Notes: generated from the letters alone by a model not told the origin. 64,000 nucleotides of DNA from Salinisphaeraceae bacterium (GCA_002683405.1 NYTH01000028.1:1-64000), one strand, 5' to 3'. Shown: positions 24,719 to 33,079, counted from the stretch's first letter. Numbers and translations are program-made.

Positions 24719-26026
24719 TCATCCCTGCGCCGCCGGCAGCAGGCGGCGATACAGCGACTGGGTGGGAAAGCCGTCGGCCGTCAGGCCCTGATCGGACTGA
24801 TAGGCGCGTAGCGCCGAACGCGTATTCGGGCCGACCAACCCGTCCGGCGCACCGGCGCCGTAGCCCAGCTCGTTCAGCCGCGCCTGCATGGCCTTGATCT
24901 GGGTCCGCGACAACGCGGCCTCGCCCCGCGGCCAGCCCTGCACAAACGCGCCCTGCCCTTCAATGCGGTCCGCCAGATGCGCCACGGCCAGGGCATAGCT
25001 GGTGGAGTTGTTGTAGCGCATGATGCTGCGGAAATTCTGGCCGACCAGAAATGCCGGGCCCCGCGCCCCGGCCGGTGTAATGATCGAAGCGGCGCTCAGC
25101 TGCGGCAGCGGATTACCCTGGACGGTACGAACGCCCAGGCTGCGCCACTGGGCGACGGGCTTGCGCGTATCCAGTTCGGCCTGCGCGTAATCAAAGTCGG
25201 GCGGCAGCCGTACTTCCACGCCCCAGGGTTCATCGCGTTGCCAGCGCGCCCGGGCGAGATAATTGGCGGTGGACGCCATCACGTCGGGAATGCTGCCCCA
25301 GATGTCCCGCTTGCCATCACCGTCGCCATCGACCGCATAGGCCACGAAACTGCTCGGCAGAAACTGGGTATGCCCCATGGCGCCCGCCCAGGAACCGATC
25401 ATGCGGTCCGCGGCGATATCGCCCGCCTCGATGATGTTCAGGGCCGCCAGCAGCTCTCGCCGCGCAAAGTCATCGCGCCGGCCGTCATAGCCCAGCGTGG
25501 CCAGCGCATCGATCGTCTTGTAGCTGCCGTAATGACTGCCGTAATTACTTTCCACGCCCCAGATGGCGGTGATGATTTCCTTTCGAACCCCGAACCTGGC
25601 CTCGACATCGCGGGCGGTGTCCTGGTGGCTGAGCAGGCGATCGCGACCCGTGCTAACCCGAGTGTCCGATACTGCCGTATCCAGATAGTCCCAGATGCTG
25701 CGAGTGAACTCGGGCTGGGAGCGGTCAAGTTCAAGCACCCGCTCCACGATCTGCGCCTCATCCAGCGTGGCTCGCAGCGTGGCCTCACTGATTCCGGACA
25801 CCTTTGCCTGACGCCGAAAACCGTCAACCCAGTCACGAAACCCGGCCTCAGGGGCGGCCTGACGCGCGGGCGCCTGCGGCTGCGCTGTCGCCGTCGTCGG
25901 GGCGGGCTGCACCGGGTCCGGCGGCTGTGCCACCGCCGGGGCGCCGCCTTTTGCTGCGCTGCTGCGCGCGGGCTCACCGGCACAGGCTGCGAGAAGAACG
26001 ACAAGCGATATCACGAGGAATTTCAT
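24719..26026 (-). CDS. MltB-type lytic murein transglycosylase with peptidoglycan-binding domain
   Basis: A 435-residue lipoprotein (hydrophobic residues 3-12, lipobox Cys15) that cleaves peptidoglycan glycan strands non-hydrolytically. A Pro/Ala/Gln linker (20-60) precedes the MltB/SLT domain; the catalytic Glu is E159 in GVESNYGSHYG, with MGHTQFLPSSF and YAVDGDGDGKRDIW downstream. A C-terminal PG_binding_1 domain (about 370-430) carries the AMQARLNELGY and DGLVGPNTRSALRAYQ pattern. ATG at 26026 is used because it begins the signal peptide. It acts at the inner face of the outer membrane. Confidence 0.92.
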   Translation of the reverse strand: MKFLVISLVVLLAACAGEPARSSAAKGGAPAVAQPPDPVQPAPTTATAQPQAPARQAAPEAGFRDWVDGFRRQAKVSGISEATLRATLDEAQIVERVLELDRSQPEFTRSIWDYLDTAVSDTRVSTGRDRLLSHQDTARDVEARFGVRKEIITAIWGVESNYGSHYGSYKTIDALATLGYDGRRDDFARRELLAALNIIEAGDIAADRMIGSWAGAMGHTQFLPSSFVAYAVDGDGDGKRDIWGSIPDVMASTANYLARARWQRDEPWGVEVRLPPDFDYAQAELDTRKPVAQWRSLGVRTVQGNPLPQLSAASIITPAGARGPAFLVGQNFRSIMRYNNSTSYALAVAHLADRIEGQGAFVQGWPRGEAALSRTQIKAMQARLNELGYGAGAPDGLVGPNTRSALRAYQSDQGLTADGFPTQSLYRRLLPAAQG

Positions 26027-26132
26027 GGCAAAACAACCGTTGGCGGCTCCGGATCGAACATGATACAAGCTAACGTGGAAGACCGACGCCAGCGCCCGAC
26101 GGCACCCCACCCGCCCACAGCAAGAGGTCGAC

Positions 26133-27335
26133 GTGTCAACCATCAGCAAACTCGGTCACGAGGTCAGCATTGCGGGACGCGTGGCCCTGCGACATCTCCG
26201 GTCAAGCCTGACGGGAAGGCAGACGCCAGCCCCCGATACCGCGGAATTTCGCGCCCGCTGTGCCCGCTGGCTCCACCCCCTGCCCGACGACCTGCTGATC
26301 GAAACCGTGCACGTCGACCTGCCCGGCAACGAGCCCCCCTGGTTTGATACCGGACTGGACCTGCGCGCCGGTGACACGGTCACCTGGCTGGCCTGTGGGC
26401 GCGTGTACCTGTCAAAGCTACTGGACATCTGGGTGGGGCCCGGCTTTCAGCTCTGGGGGCGAGTGGGTGCCACGGGCACGGTATTCTCCGGCACGCGCGA
26501 CACCTTCAGCTTCACCGCCGAAAAGGGCGGCCGGCTTTATCTGGCCAGCTACTTCCCGGCCGAGTGGTCCACCCGCGGCGGCGAGTTGGCCACCGATCCC
26601 GGCGATTACAGAAAGGCCAGCGGCAGCCTGAGCGTGCGCCTGCTGCGCTGGCGCCGGCATCAGACCCCGGCCGAGGGCCTGGCGCGGCTGACGCAACGCA
26701 CGGATGCGCCGGCCCAGGCGAGCGCCGAGATACGGCGTCTGGGGTCGGTCGCGCAACCCCCCTCGGGCTGGCAGTACCTGTGGTTTCTGGGGGACGCGGA
26801 AATCTACAGCCCGGCAAATGACGGCCACGGCATCGCCTGCCGGACCCATGGTGACGTGGGCATCCTGCAAACGGCGTTCGAGCTGCCGCTGACCACCGAT
26901 ACCTTTCTCGAATGGGAGTGGCGTGTCGACGAACTTCCATCCGAGCTGGCGGAGGACACGCTGCCCACGCACGACTACCTGAGCATCGCGGTCGAATTCG
27001 ATAACGGTCAGGACATCACCTGGCACTGGAGCGCAAAGCTGCCCGTGGAAACCATTTACCGCTGTCCGCTGCCCACCTGGAAACACCGCGAAACGCATAT
27101 CGTCATCCGGCAGGGGCCGCGCGGTCTGGGCCGCTGGCAGGCGGAAAGCCGTAACGTGTTCGAGGACTGCGTCAACGCCCTGGGCGCGCCGGCCGACCGG
27201 ATCGTGAAAATCTGGCTGATTGCCAACAGCCTGTTTCAACGCAAGCCGGGCCGGGTGGAATACCGGAACATTCGCGTGGTGAGCCACGGCAGCACTCACG
27301 CGATCAATCAGCCACCGCGCGACGCCAGCAGCTGA
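26133..27335 (+). CDS. DUF3047 domain protein with N-terminal beta-rich domain
   Basis: A 400-residue protein from a GTG preceded by AGAGGT. Residues about 200-395 match DUF3047: WEWRVDELPSE, THDYLSIAVEFD, HWSAKLPVET, and a final VEYRNIRVVSHG. The N-terminal half contains WFDTGLDLRAGDTVTWLACGRV and a GG-rich beta segment, a pattern like PA-IL/LecA-type carbohydrate-binding domains; this is a weak, visual resemblance. I see no signal peptide. The 3' end overlaps the convergent flippase gene by 28 bases. Function unknown; relation to polysaccharide is inference from the neighbour and the lectin-like N-terminus. Confidence 0.75.
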   Translation: MSTISKLGHEVSIAGRVALRHLRSSLTGRQTPAPDTAEFRARCARWLHPLPDDLLIETVHVDLPGNEPPWFDTGLDLRAGDTVTWLACGRVYLSKLLDIWVGPGFQLWGRVGATGTVFSGTRDTFSFTAEKGGRLYLASYFPAEWSTRGGELATDPGDYRKASGSLSVRLLRWRRHQTPAEGLARLTQRTDAPAQASAEIRRLGSVAQPPSGWQYLWFLGDAEIYSPANDGHGIACRTHGDVGILQTAFELPLTTDTFLEWEWRVDELPSELAEDTLPTHDYLSIAVEFDNGQDITWHWSAKLPVETIYRCPLPTWKHRETHIVIRQGPRGLGRWQAESRNVFEDCVNALGAPADRIVKIWLIANSLFQRKPGRVEYRNIRVVSHGSTHAINQPPRDASS

Positions 27336-28753
27336 GACAGGGTCTGCCGGACCAGATCCGGCACCAGCACCGCGACCAGCAACCCGTACGTCAGCGCGCC
27401 CGCCCCGACCTGTGCGGCTAAAACGCCCAGCCGCGGCAGGTCCGGTGGCAGCAGCCCCGGCAACCACCACACCAGCAGACCCATGACCGTGGCGGCCGCG
27501 ACCAGCCGCCATAGCAGGCGGGCGAAACGCAGCGTCGGAATCCCGAACAGGCCGGCGGCCAGCCCCACGCCCCAGGCCGCGTCACCGCCGTAATACAGCA
27601 GACGCGACCAGCCGGCCGCGATCACGCCCAGCGGCGCGAGGGCCGCAACGCTGACAATGGTGACGACCAGCCCGGTCAGGCTGGTGGCGAAACCCAGCTC
27701 GGCCCGACCCCGCGCCGTGACCGCGGTGTGGACGAATTCGGTCGGCGAGATCAGCGCTGCCGACAGGGCCAGCAGCACGGCCACGGGCACCGCGGGCTGC
27801 CATTGCTCGCCGGCGAGCAGAATGATCAGCGTGCCGCTGACGGCCGCAAGCCCGACGAATATCGGAAACAGAATCAGACAGGTATGCTGCATCGCCGCCT
27901 CCAGCGAGTCGCGCAGCCGCGCCGGCGTATCCTGCAAACGCGTGAAGTAGGCCATCGCCAGATTGTGGCTGATGGCCCCCGACGCGCCGCGGATGGGCTC
28001 CACGATGCGCATGGCCATGTTCAGGTAACCGTTGGCGGCCAGGCCAAGCAGGCTTGTGACCAGCGCCTGGAACACCGCGTCGGTCAGATTGGTGGTACAG
28101 CGGTCGGCAAAATACCAGCCGGCAAAGCGGGCCGAGCTGCGCAGGTGACGCGGAGACCAGGCGGGGAAGATCCGGTAGCCGGCCGCCACCGCAATCCAGA
28201 CTGCTGACACGTAGCGCGACACCACCCTTACCGCGAGCAGACTCCACACGCCCACGCCGCTCAGCGCCAGTCCGATACCGACCACCGTCCCGAGCAGCAG
28301 CCCCGCAAAGTTGGCCGCCGCAATGCTGCCGAATCGCCGCCTGCGGCGAGCGGCGGCACAGAACACGGCGTAAGGGCCCTCCGCCAGCAGAATGAGCCCG
28401 AAGCCCGCAATAAGCGGCCCGATACCGGCGGCGCCGAACAGCCATTCACCCACGGTCAGCGCCAGCGCCGCGGTCAGGCCGTAGAGCAGCAGCGCCAGCA
28501 GCAACAGCGCACCCAGCGCTGCGCTGAAATGCATTCGGCGCACCCGGCGCTGCTGCACCAGTCCCTCCTCGAACGGCGCCGTGACGATGATCGACAGCAC
28601 GGCCATGATCACCACGACGAGCGCCGCCTGGCCGAATTGCTCCGGCGCCAGCAGGCGGGCGAATACAATGGTCGATCCGAGCTGCAGCGCAAACCGGCCC
28701 ACCGCATCGGACCCGAGCGAGACAATCCAGTTGAGTAACCGAGTTGGCGTCAT
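27308..28753 (-). CDS. Oligosaccharide flippase (Wzx/MATE-type) family protein
   Basis: A 481-residue integral membrane protein with 12 or more hydrophobic segments. The N-terminus (FALQLGSTIVFARLLAPEQFG) is characteristic of the polysaccharide biosynthesis/Wzx flippase branch of the MOP superfamily. Members move lipid-linked oligosaccharides across the inner membrane. A TTG 57 bases upstream is a possible start, but the ATG at 28753 better matches relatives. It lies 102 bases downstream of the PP-loop protein on the same strand. No glycosyltransferases are near, so this is a flippase without a surrounding O-antigen or capsule cluster. Confidence 0.85.
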   Translation of the reverse strand: MTPTRLLNWIVSLGSDAVGRFALQLGSTIVFARLLAPEQFGQAALVVVIMAVLSIIVTAPFEEGLVQQRRVRRMHFSAALGALLLLALLLYGLTAALALTVGEWLFGAAGIGPLIAGFGLILLAEGPYAVFCAAARRRRRFGSIAAANFAGLLLGTVVGIGLALSGVGVWSLLAVRVVSRYVSAVWIAVAAGYRIFPAWSPRHLRSSARFAGWYFADRCTTNLTDAVFQALVTSLLGLAANGYLNMAMRIVEPIRGASGAISHNLAMAYFTRLQDTPARLRDSLEAAMQHTCLILFPIFVGLAAVSGTLIILLAGEQWQPAVPVAVLLALSAALISPTEFVHTAVTARGRAELGFATSLTGLVVTIVSVAALAPLGVIAAGWSRLLYYGGDAAWGVGLAAGLFGIPTLRFARLLWRLVAAATVMGLLVWWLPGLLPPDLPRLGVLAAQVGAGALTYGLLVAVLVPDLVRQTLSQLLASRGG

Positions 28754-28855
28754 GACAGTGCGCGAAGAAGAAACCGCCGCGATGGTGCGACGGGTCGGGC
28801 CGACCGGCAAGTATGCGGTCCGACAGACCCGGCGGCCTGGCCGCCGGGCGCCGCT

Positions 28856-30124
28856 CTAGTGCAGCTCTTTTTGCGCCTGGTGCAGCGACCCTGGCGCCAG
28901 CCGCACGGGTCGAGCAGCCGCCTGTTGCTGCGCGCGATGTCGCTGCAGCGCGCCGCGAAGAAAGAAGTTGTCTGCCCGTTTGATCCAGCCGCGCAGATCG
29001 GTCTGGCGCCAACGCCGTGTGAGTTGCTGGATGCCGTCCAGCAGGTCGTCACGACCCTGCGCCTGCAGACCCGGCACCAGTTCCAGATAGTCGGAGAACT
29101 CGACGCGCATGTCGCCGTGCGCCAGAAGATGCTCCCGCGTGAGCCTGCGATAGGGGAACGTCGGGCAACGCTGCAGGGCACCCAGCGATTCCAGAGTGAG
29201 CATGGTTCGCGTGCATTTTTCACAGGTGCCGCAATTCAGATAGCCGTCCGGTACGGGGCTGTCGCAGACGCGCAGATTGTTCAGGGCCAGCTCGCTGTCT
29301 GCCACCATTCGCGTCTTGTCCAGGCGGGTCGAGCCCACGCCATCATGAATCACCGACAGACTGTGGCTGCTGTAGTTCGGGTCAAGCAGGGGATGGGTGC
29401 CCCAGGGCTCGAGATTGCTCATGTTGTCCGAGGAGGCGATGAGCACTCGATTGAGCCGGTGCGAGAGCACGTGGCCAATCGACGACAGCGAGGCGCCGTT
29501 AAACGACTTCGACCAAATACGATAGTGCGGGTCCAGGTCCATCCAGTGGGAGTAGACGTTTGTTTCCACGCCGGTAAACTGCAACTGCATGTCGTTGGAC
29601 AGCGGCTTGAACCAAGCCATCGCGTTCTCGAAATTCGCCCGGCTGACACTGCCCTGCAGCCCGACCACCACGATGGCCTCGCTTATGGCGCCCGGGTGGC
29701 TCGAAGGAAACGCCTCGCGATTGCGCAGAAAAGTCGACCAGGCATCAATTCCGCCAGAGAAGAACGCGCCCACGCGGCGCCCGCTGCGCTCTGACGCCGT
29801 ATCGCGGCATTGAACGTCCAGCGCCAGCGAATCGGCGCGAAAGGCAAACCAGTGGTTGATCCAGCCCAGAGCCTGATTCAGATTCTGGCGCAACAGCGGA
29901 CAGACCGGCTGATCAATGGTCAGGCGCTGCTCGCCAAACACCATGGCCGGCACGCTGGCCGCCACCATGAAGGCGTTCACATAGGCTTCCGGATCGGACG
30001 AGAGCGGACGGCTGCAGCGGAAGTAAAGCCGGGCCGGCGCCCGCGCGCGCTCCTCCCACTCCAGATTTACCGAGGCTTCATAAGCCTCACCGACTGCCCT
30101 GACGTCGAAATTGAATAAACGCAT
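28856..30124 (-). CDS. QueC-like PP-loop ATPase domain protein of unknown substrate
   Basis: A 422-residue protein. A PP-loop signature FFSGGIDA lies at residues 121-128, the SGGxD motif used by ATP pyrophosphatases. HDGVGSTRLDKTRMV follows near 260-274. A cysteine set at C287, C298, C301, C304 (NCGTCEKCTRTM) resembles the zinc site of QueC, where Cys ligands are also spaced C-x2-C-x2-C. The rest matches neither QueC nor GuaA/NadE/AsnB, and the N-terminal 110 residues form a separate beta-rich unit. ATG at 30124 has AGGTGA upstream. I infer adenylation and then modification of an unknown carboxylate. Its partner appears to be the flippase downstream. Confidence 0.7.
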   Translation of the reverse strand: MRLFNFDVRAVGEAYEASVNLEWEERARAPARLYFRCSRPLSSDPEAYVNAFMVAASVPAMVFGEQRLTIDQPVCPLLRQNLNQALGWINHWFAFRADSLALDVQCRDTASERSGRRVGAFFSGGIDAWSTFLRNREAFPSSHPGAISEAIVVVGLQGSVSRANFENAMAWFKPLSNDMQLQFTGVETNVYSHWMDLDPHYRIWSKSFNGASLSSIGHVLSHRLNRVLIASSDNMSNLEPWGTHPLLDPNYSSHSLSVIHDGVGSTRLDKTRMVADSELALNNLRVCDSPVPDGYLNCGTCEKCTRTMLTLESLGALQRCPTFPYRRLTREHLLAHGDMRVEFSDYLELVPGLQAQGRDDLLDGIQQLTRRWRQTDLRGWIKRADNFFLRGALQRHRAQQQAAARPVRLAPGSLHQAQKELH

Positions 30125-30341
30125 GGTCCATCACCTGCTGCGGCATGCGAGCAGCGCCTCGGTCATTCGCCCAGACTCAACTCGAATGAACATAAGCAAC
30201 GGCAAACAGAAAATACAACACCGCCCGACAAAAGGCCTTATATAGCCGTTCATCGAACGTTTTTTCGTCCATTTGGTTTATGCAAACCGCTGTCGTCTCG
30301 ATCTCTACCGACGCCCCATGCAGGGCTGCACAGCGTTCGGT

Positions 30342-30361
30342 TACAATCGCGCTCCCGACAA
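30342..30361 (+). promoter_or_regulatory. -10 box and GC-rich discriminator of tRNA-Leu
   Basis: TACAAT at 30342-30347 is followed by CGCGCTCCC, a GC-rich discriminator usual for stable RNA promoters under stringent control. It is 14 bases before the tRNA 5' end. The -35 region is weak. Confidence 0.5.
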
Positions 30362-30448
30362 GCCCGGGTGGCGGAACTGGTAGACGCGCCGGACTCAAAA
30401 TCCGGTGATGGCGACATCGTGTGGGTTCGAGTCCCACCCCGGGCACCA
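30362..30448 (+). tRNA. tRNA-Leu (anticodon CAA)
   Basis: An 87-nt cloverleaf with encoded CCA. The acceptor stem is GCCCGGG / CCCGGGC with discriminator A and CCA at 30446-30448. The anticodon stem CCGGA/TCCGG encloses loop CTCAAAA, giving anticodon CAA for UUG. A long variable arm (TGATGGCGACATCG) and the TWC arm GTGGG-TTCGAGT-CCCAC confirm a class II tRNA-Leu. It reads opposite to the PP-loop gene and is followed by a tandem-repeat region. Confidence 0.97.
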
Positions 30449-31180
30449 TTTCCCGCCCACCAGAATAGTTCCCCGCGAGACAATCAGGCGGGAAATTCCT
30501 CCTGCAGCGTTATTGCCGCCTCCGTGGCCAAACGCCAGAACGAAGCGGCGGGAAAGCCCTCCTCCAGCGTTATTGCCGCCCCCGTGGCCAAACGCCAGAA
30601 CGAAGCGGCGGGAAATTCCTCCTCCAGCGTTATTACCGTCCCCGCGGCCAAACGCCAGAACGAAGTGGCGGGAAATCCCCACTCCAGCACTATGATTACC
30701 GCCCCTTTGGCCGGGCGTCTCAAAGGCGCGGCGGCCTCCCCACTTCCGGGGTTTTGGCGTCGGCGAGGAACGCCAGATCGCAGGCGCGGAAAACATTGTT
30801 CCACTATCATCGCTCAGCCGATACGCTGATCCGAACAGCAATCCCGTTACAACGCCTCCCGGTTCGCGGGGATTCCGTGCTTGGCTGCCCGCTCACCAAA
30901 CCGCCCCGGGCGAATTGTTCAATTCCCGATCTGGGTAAATTCCTGGCCCGCTTGTTCCTCGACGCGGGCCACACAAGTCAGAAAACGGCCTTAGCACGTG
31001 ATCGCTTGTCCCCTACTTATGACCTGATCAGTGAGTGGGTGGAAGATACATCCGGAATAAAATGCACTTCGAAGCAATGCGCCAGCGCTGATGGTTCTGC
31101 CGCTTCGGGGGGCGTTGCGTGCGCCATTTATTCCAGAGGAGATGCAGCGGCGGACCCTCATTGACACAGCTCACCGACAT
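30449..31180. other. Apparently non-coding DNA downstream of tRNA-Leu
   Basis: About 0.7 kb without a gene I can support. Open frames of up to 153 codons are present, but one is simply the translation of the tRNA plus the repeats. Others are low-complexity, and the same repeat block is open in at least four frames. The segment 30690-31180 shows no similarity I recognise to integrases or other phage genes. No second copy of the tRNA 3' end was found in the window. Confidence 0.6.
30487..30690. repeat. 60-bp tandem repeat, about 3.4 copies
   Basis: Copies run 30487-30546, 30547-30606, 30607-30666 and a partial copy to about 30690. Each starts GGCGGGAAA and contains GGCCAAACGCCAGAACGAAG. Copies 1 and 2 differ at about 4 of 60 bases, copies 2 and 3 at about 5. 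The unit is directly adjacent with no spacers, so it is not CRISPR. Its length is a multiple of three. Confidence 0.95.
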
Positions 31181-31212
31181 AAAAAGACGCGCGTCCTTCG
31201 ACGCGCGTTTTT
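31181..31212. terminator. Bidirectional rho-independent terminator
   Basis: Stem ACGCGCGT (31187-31194) pairs with ACGCGCGT (31201-31208) around a CCTTCG loop. It is flanked by five A's on the left and five T's on the right, so it works as an intrinsic terminator on either strand. It would end transcripts of the minus-strand gene at 31256-31660 and anything read from the tRNA side. Confidence 0.85.
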
Positions 31213-31255
31213 CCAAGCCTGGCTGCGGCAAGCCTTGCCGCTTTCTGGCTAAAGG

Positions 31256-31660
31256 CTAGAGCTGGATACGCCCCCCGCCGGACTGGCCACCACCGTAACC
31301 ACCACCGCCGCCAAAATCCTGTGCGCCCGGCACCTGGATTCGGTTGGCCTGTTCACGCTGCATTTCGCGCAGTTCGTTGATCATTTCCTCGGCTGCCTTC
31401 TCTGCGGCTTCAGGAAAGATCTTGATGGCGGCCGACAGCGATTCAGCTTCCAGCTCGAAGTTGAGCGGAAGCGCGCCACCGGGCGTCATCAGGCTGGCCT
31501 GGCCCTGATAAAACACGTCGCGGTCAGGGTCGTCGTCGCCGTCAGCGGTGACCGGCGTGAACTTGCGGATGGAACCCACGCGAAGATCGGTGAAGGATTC
31601 CTCGCGATACATGGCGTCGGCCGCCAGTTCAATGTTGCCGGATTGCTGTTCGTCTGCCAT
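31256..31660 (-). CDS. Conserved hypothetical cytoplasmic protein with Gly-rich tail
   Basis: A 134-residue soluble protein. The core (AMYREESFTDLRVGSIRKFTPV ... GQASLMTPGGALPLNFELEAESLSAAI) resembles a small conserved gammaproteobacterial family of unknown function. It is followed by an acidic helix and a Gly-rich tail ending in GGGRIQL. The start MADEQQ at 31660 is chosen over an upstream in-frame codon because relatives begin similarly. No signal peptide or membrane segment. A strong terminator lies 44 bases after the stop. Confidence 0.7.
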   Translation of the reverse strand: MADEQQSGNIELAADAMYREESFTDLRVGSIRKFTPVTADGDDDPDRDVFYQGQASLMTPGGALPLNFELEAESLSAAIKIFPEAAEKAAEEMINELREMQREQANRIQVPGAQDFGGGGGYGGGQSGGGRIQL

Positions 31661-31768
31661 TGACTTGCACTCTGTAGTTGCGGGAATTCGGTGCACAGGA
31701 TAACAGCGTCATGGAACGCGTCCAGCCGGCCGGCGGCAGGGCACCGACGCTCACCCGCGCAGATTCCG

Positions 31769-31981
31769 TCATCCCTGGCGCTGCTCTCGCCACGCGTCCT
31801 GCAGAACCCAGCCGCAACCCAGGGCCACCAGCGACCAGAGCGCCCAGCCCTGCATGACCGGCGAGGCAGCCAGCAGAAACAGACCGCCCAGACCGGCCGC
31901 GCAGGCGCTGGCCAGAAAGCCCACCGTGGGCAGGCGACCGGTGAACACGGGCGAGTGACGAAGAGTGCTTGCAATATTCAT
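31769..31981 (-). CDS. Small two-TM membrane protein
   Basis: A 70-residue protein with two predicted membrane helices (about 19-39 and 43-60), a positively charged N-terminus and a polar tail ending REQRQG. AAGGAG lies about eight bases before the ATG, a strong ribosome-binding site. No family recognised. A LexA-like site lies 72 bases upstream, so SOS control is possible. Small SOS-induced membrane peptides exist in enterobacteria (for example TisB), but no sequence relationship is claimed. Confidence 0.65.
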   Translation of the reverse strand: MNIASTLRHSPVFTGRLPTVGFLASACAAGLGGLFLLAASPVMQGWALWSLVALGCGWVLQDAWREQRQG

Positions 31982-32052
31982 GTTCGAAACTCCTTGAGTG
32001 ACGGCCGCAGCGTAACGACCGCAGTGGGTCAGACGACGACCCACGACGAACA

Positions 32053-32068
32053 CTATATATACATACAG
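32053..32068 (-). promoter_or_regulatory. LexA-box-like palindrome
   Basis: On the minus strand the 16 bases read CTGTATGTATATATAG, matching the enterobacterial LexA consensus CTGTATATATATACAG at 14 of 16 positions. It overlaps a TATATAGT stretch that could be the -10 box of the small membrane protein gene starting at 31981. It lies immediately after the stop of the secretin-like gene. Confidence 0.4.
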
Positions 32069-32069
32069 T

Positions 32070-32915
32070 TTATTTTGCCACTTCCACCTTCACCAGCACG
32101 CCACCGTCGCGCGCGGCCTGGCGCTCCCGGTGACGACCCAGTCCGCTTTCGCTCGATGTCTGCTGGCTAACCGCACCACCAATATCCACCCACTGCCCCA
32201 GCGGGCCGGTGACTGTGGTGTTGAGTTGCTGGACCTGACGCACGCGCCCGCCATCCAGCGTCTGCCGCGGCGCGATATCCAGCTCGAACTGATTGCCGAC
32301 GACGCGCGGGGTGACCCTGAACCCGGTCAGGGCGGATTCGTAGGCCGGCTGCTCGATGACGACCGGCGCTCCCAGCACCGACGGCAGCACCTGACGCTGG
32401 ATCACCGGGCTCTGCCGCCCGATTTCGATCAGCCCGGAACGGCCCTCCAGAATGCGAAGCTGCTGCGTTGTCTGGCCGCCGCGGCGGCTCGTCCGGTCGG
32501 TCACGCCGGCGCCGAAACGGCGGCCGCTTTCGTCCGTGATGACAATCCCGCTGTCTTCCGGGCCGCCGGACCCGATGCTGATACCGTCACCGCGCACGCC
32601 GGCACTGGCCCCGCGCGTCTGTCGATTCACCGTCAGCCCCTGCTGCACGCTGACAATGAGCTGACGCGGCGGCGTATCCAGTTCGGTGACAATGCGGCGA
32701 ATATCGGCCAGCGCCCTAGGCGCCGCCCGAACGATCAGCTTGTCCTGGTGCGCCTGAACGCTGCCGCCCTCGCCCGCCAGCGGCTGCACGACTGGCAGCA
32801 GCTCGGCGGCGAGCCGATGGTCCAGCTGAATCACTTCCACGCTCTGCGCCGTGGCGCTCGCGCAAAGCGATACGCCCAGGCAGATCAGCCAGAAGTTGCG
32901 AATGCGTCGGGTCAT
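32070..32915 (-). CDS. Secretin N-domain (NolW-like) protein, short
   Basis: A 281-residue exported protein with an N-terminal hydrophobic signal (NFWLICLGVSLCASATA). Residues about 24-95 form a secretin N1/NolW-like domain (VEVIQLDHRLAAELLPVVQPLAGEGG ... ADIRRIVTELDTPPRQLIVSVQ). A Gly/Ser/Arg-rich linker follows. The C-terminal part contains a short secretin-like beta pattern (LNTTVTGPLGQWVDIGGAV). The full pore domain of a secretin is absent. No type II or III secretion or pilus genes are nearby. Start ATG at 32915 is chosen for its signal peptide. Confidence 0.75.
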   Translation of the reverse strand: MTRRIRNFWLICLGVSLCASATAQSVEVIQLDHRLAAELLPVVQPLAGEGGSVQAHQDKLIVRAAPRALADIRRIVTELDTPPRQLIVSVQQGLTVNRQTRGASAGVRGDGISIGSGGPEDSGIVITDESGRRFGAGVTDRTSRRGGQTTQQLRILEGRSGLIEIGRQSPVIQRQVLPSVLGAPVVIEQPAYESALTGFRVTPRVVGNQFELDIAPRQTLDGGRVRQVQQLNTTVTGPLGQWVDIGGAVSQQTSSESGLGRHRERQAARDGGVLVKVEVAK

Positions 32916-33079
32916 GTCTGCCGCCGGTTTTGTGCTGGGCCTTATAATGTATCGGACCGCGGTATAGCCCGTTTGCTCCCCGGCAGGGGCGCCGCGGTTT
33001 GTTAGGATTCGGCCTCGCGGCGCTAAGGCGCCGCTGCCATCCAGACCGAACACACTCTTTTCGCCCGGGATCTGCCTGC

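Noticed and set aside
30362..30448. tRNA-Leu as an att site of an integrated element
   Set aside because: I found no second copy of the tRNA 3' end and no integrase in the window, so no element boundary can be drawn.
30487..30690. CRISPR array
   Set aside because: The 60-base units are directly adjacent without unique spacers, and no cas genes are present.
30368..30829. Plus-strand open frame of 153 codons covering the tRNA-Leu and the tandem repeats
   Set aside because: Its first part is a translation of the tRNA (MAELVDAPDSKSGDG is a familiar tRNA artefact), and the rest is the 60-base repeat, which is open in other frames too.
30754..31164. Plus-strand open frame of 136 codons after the repeats
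   Set aside because: No recognisable domain, no ribosome-binding site, and low-complexity start; treated as non-coding.
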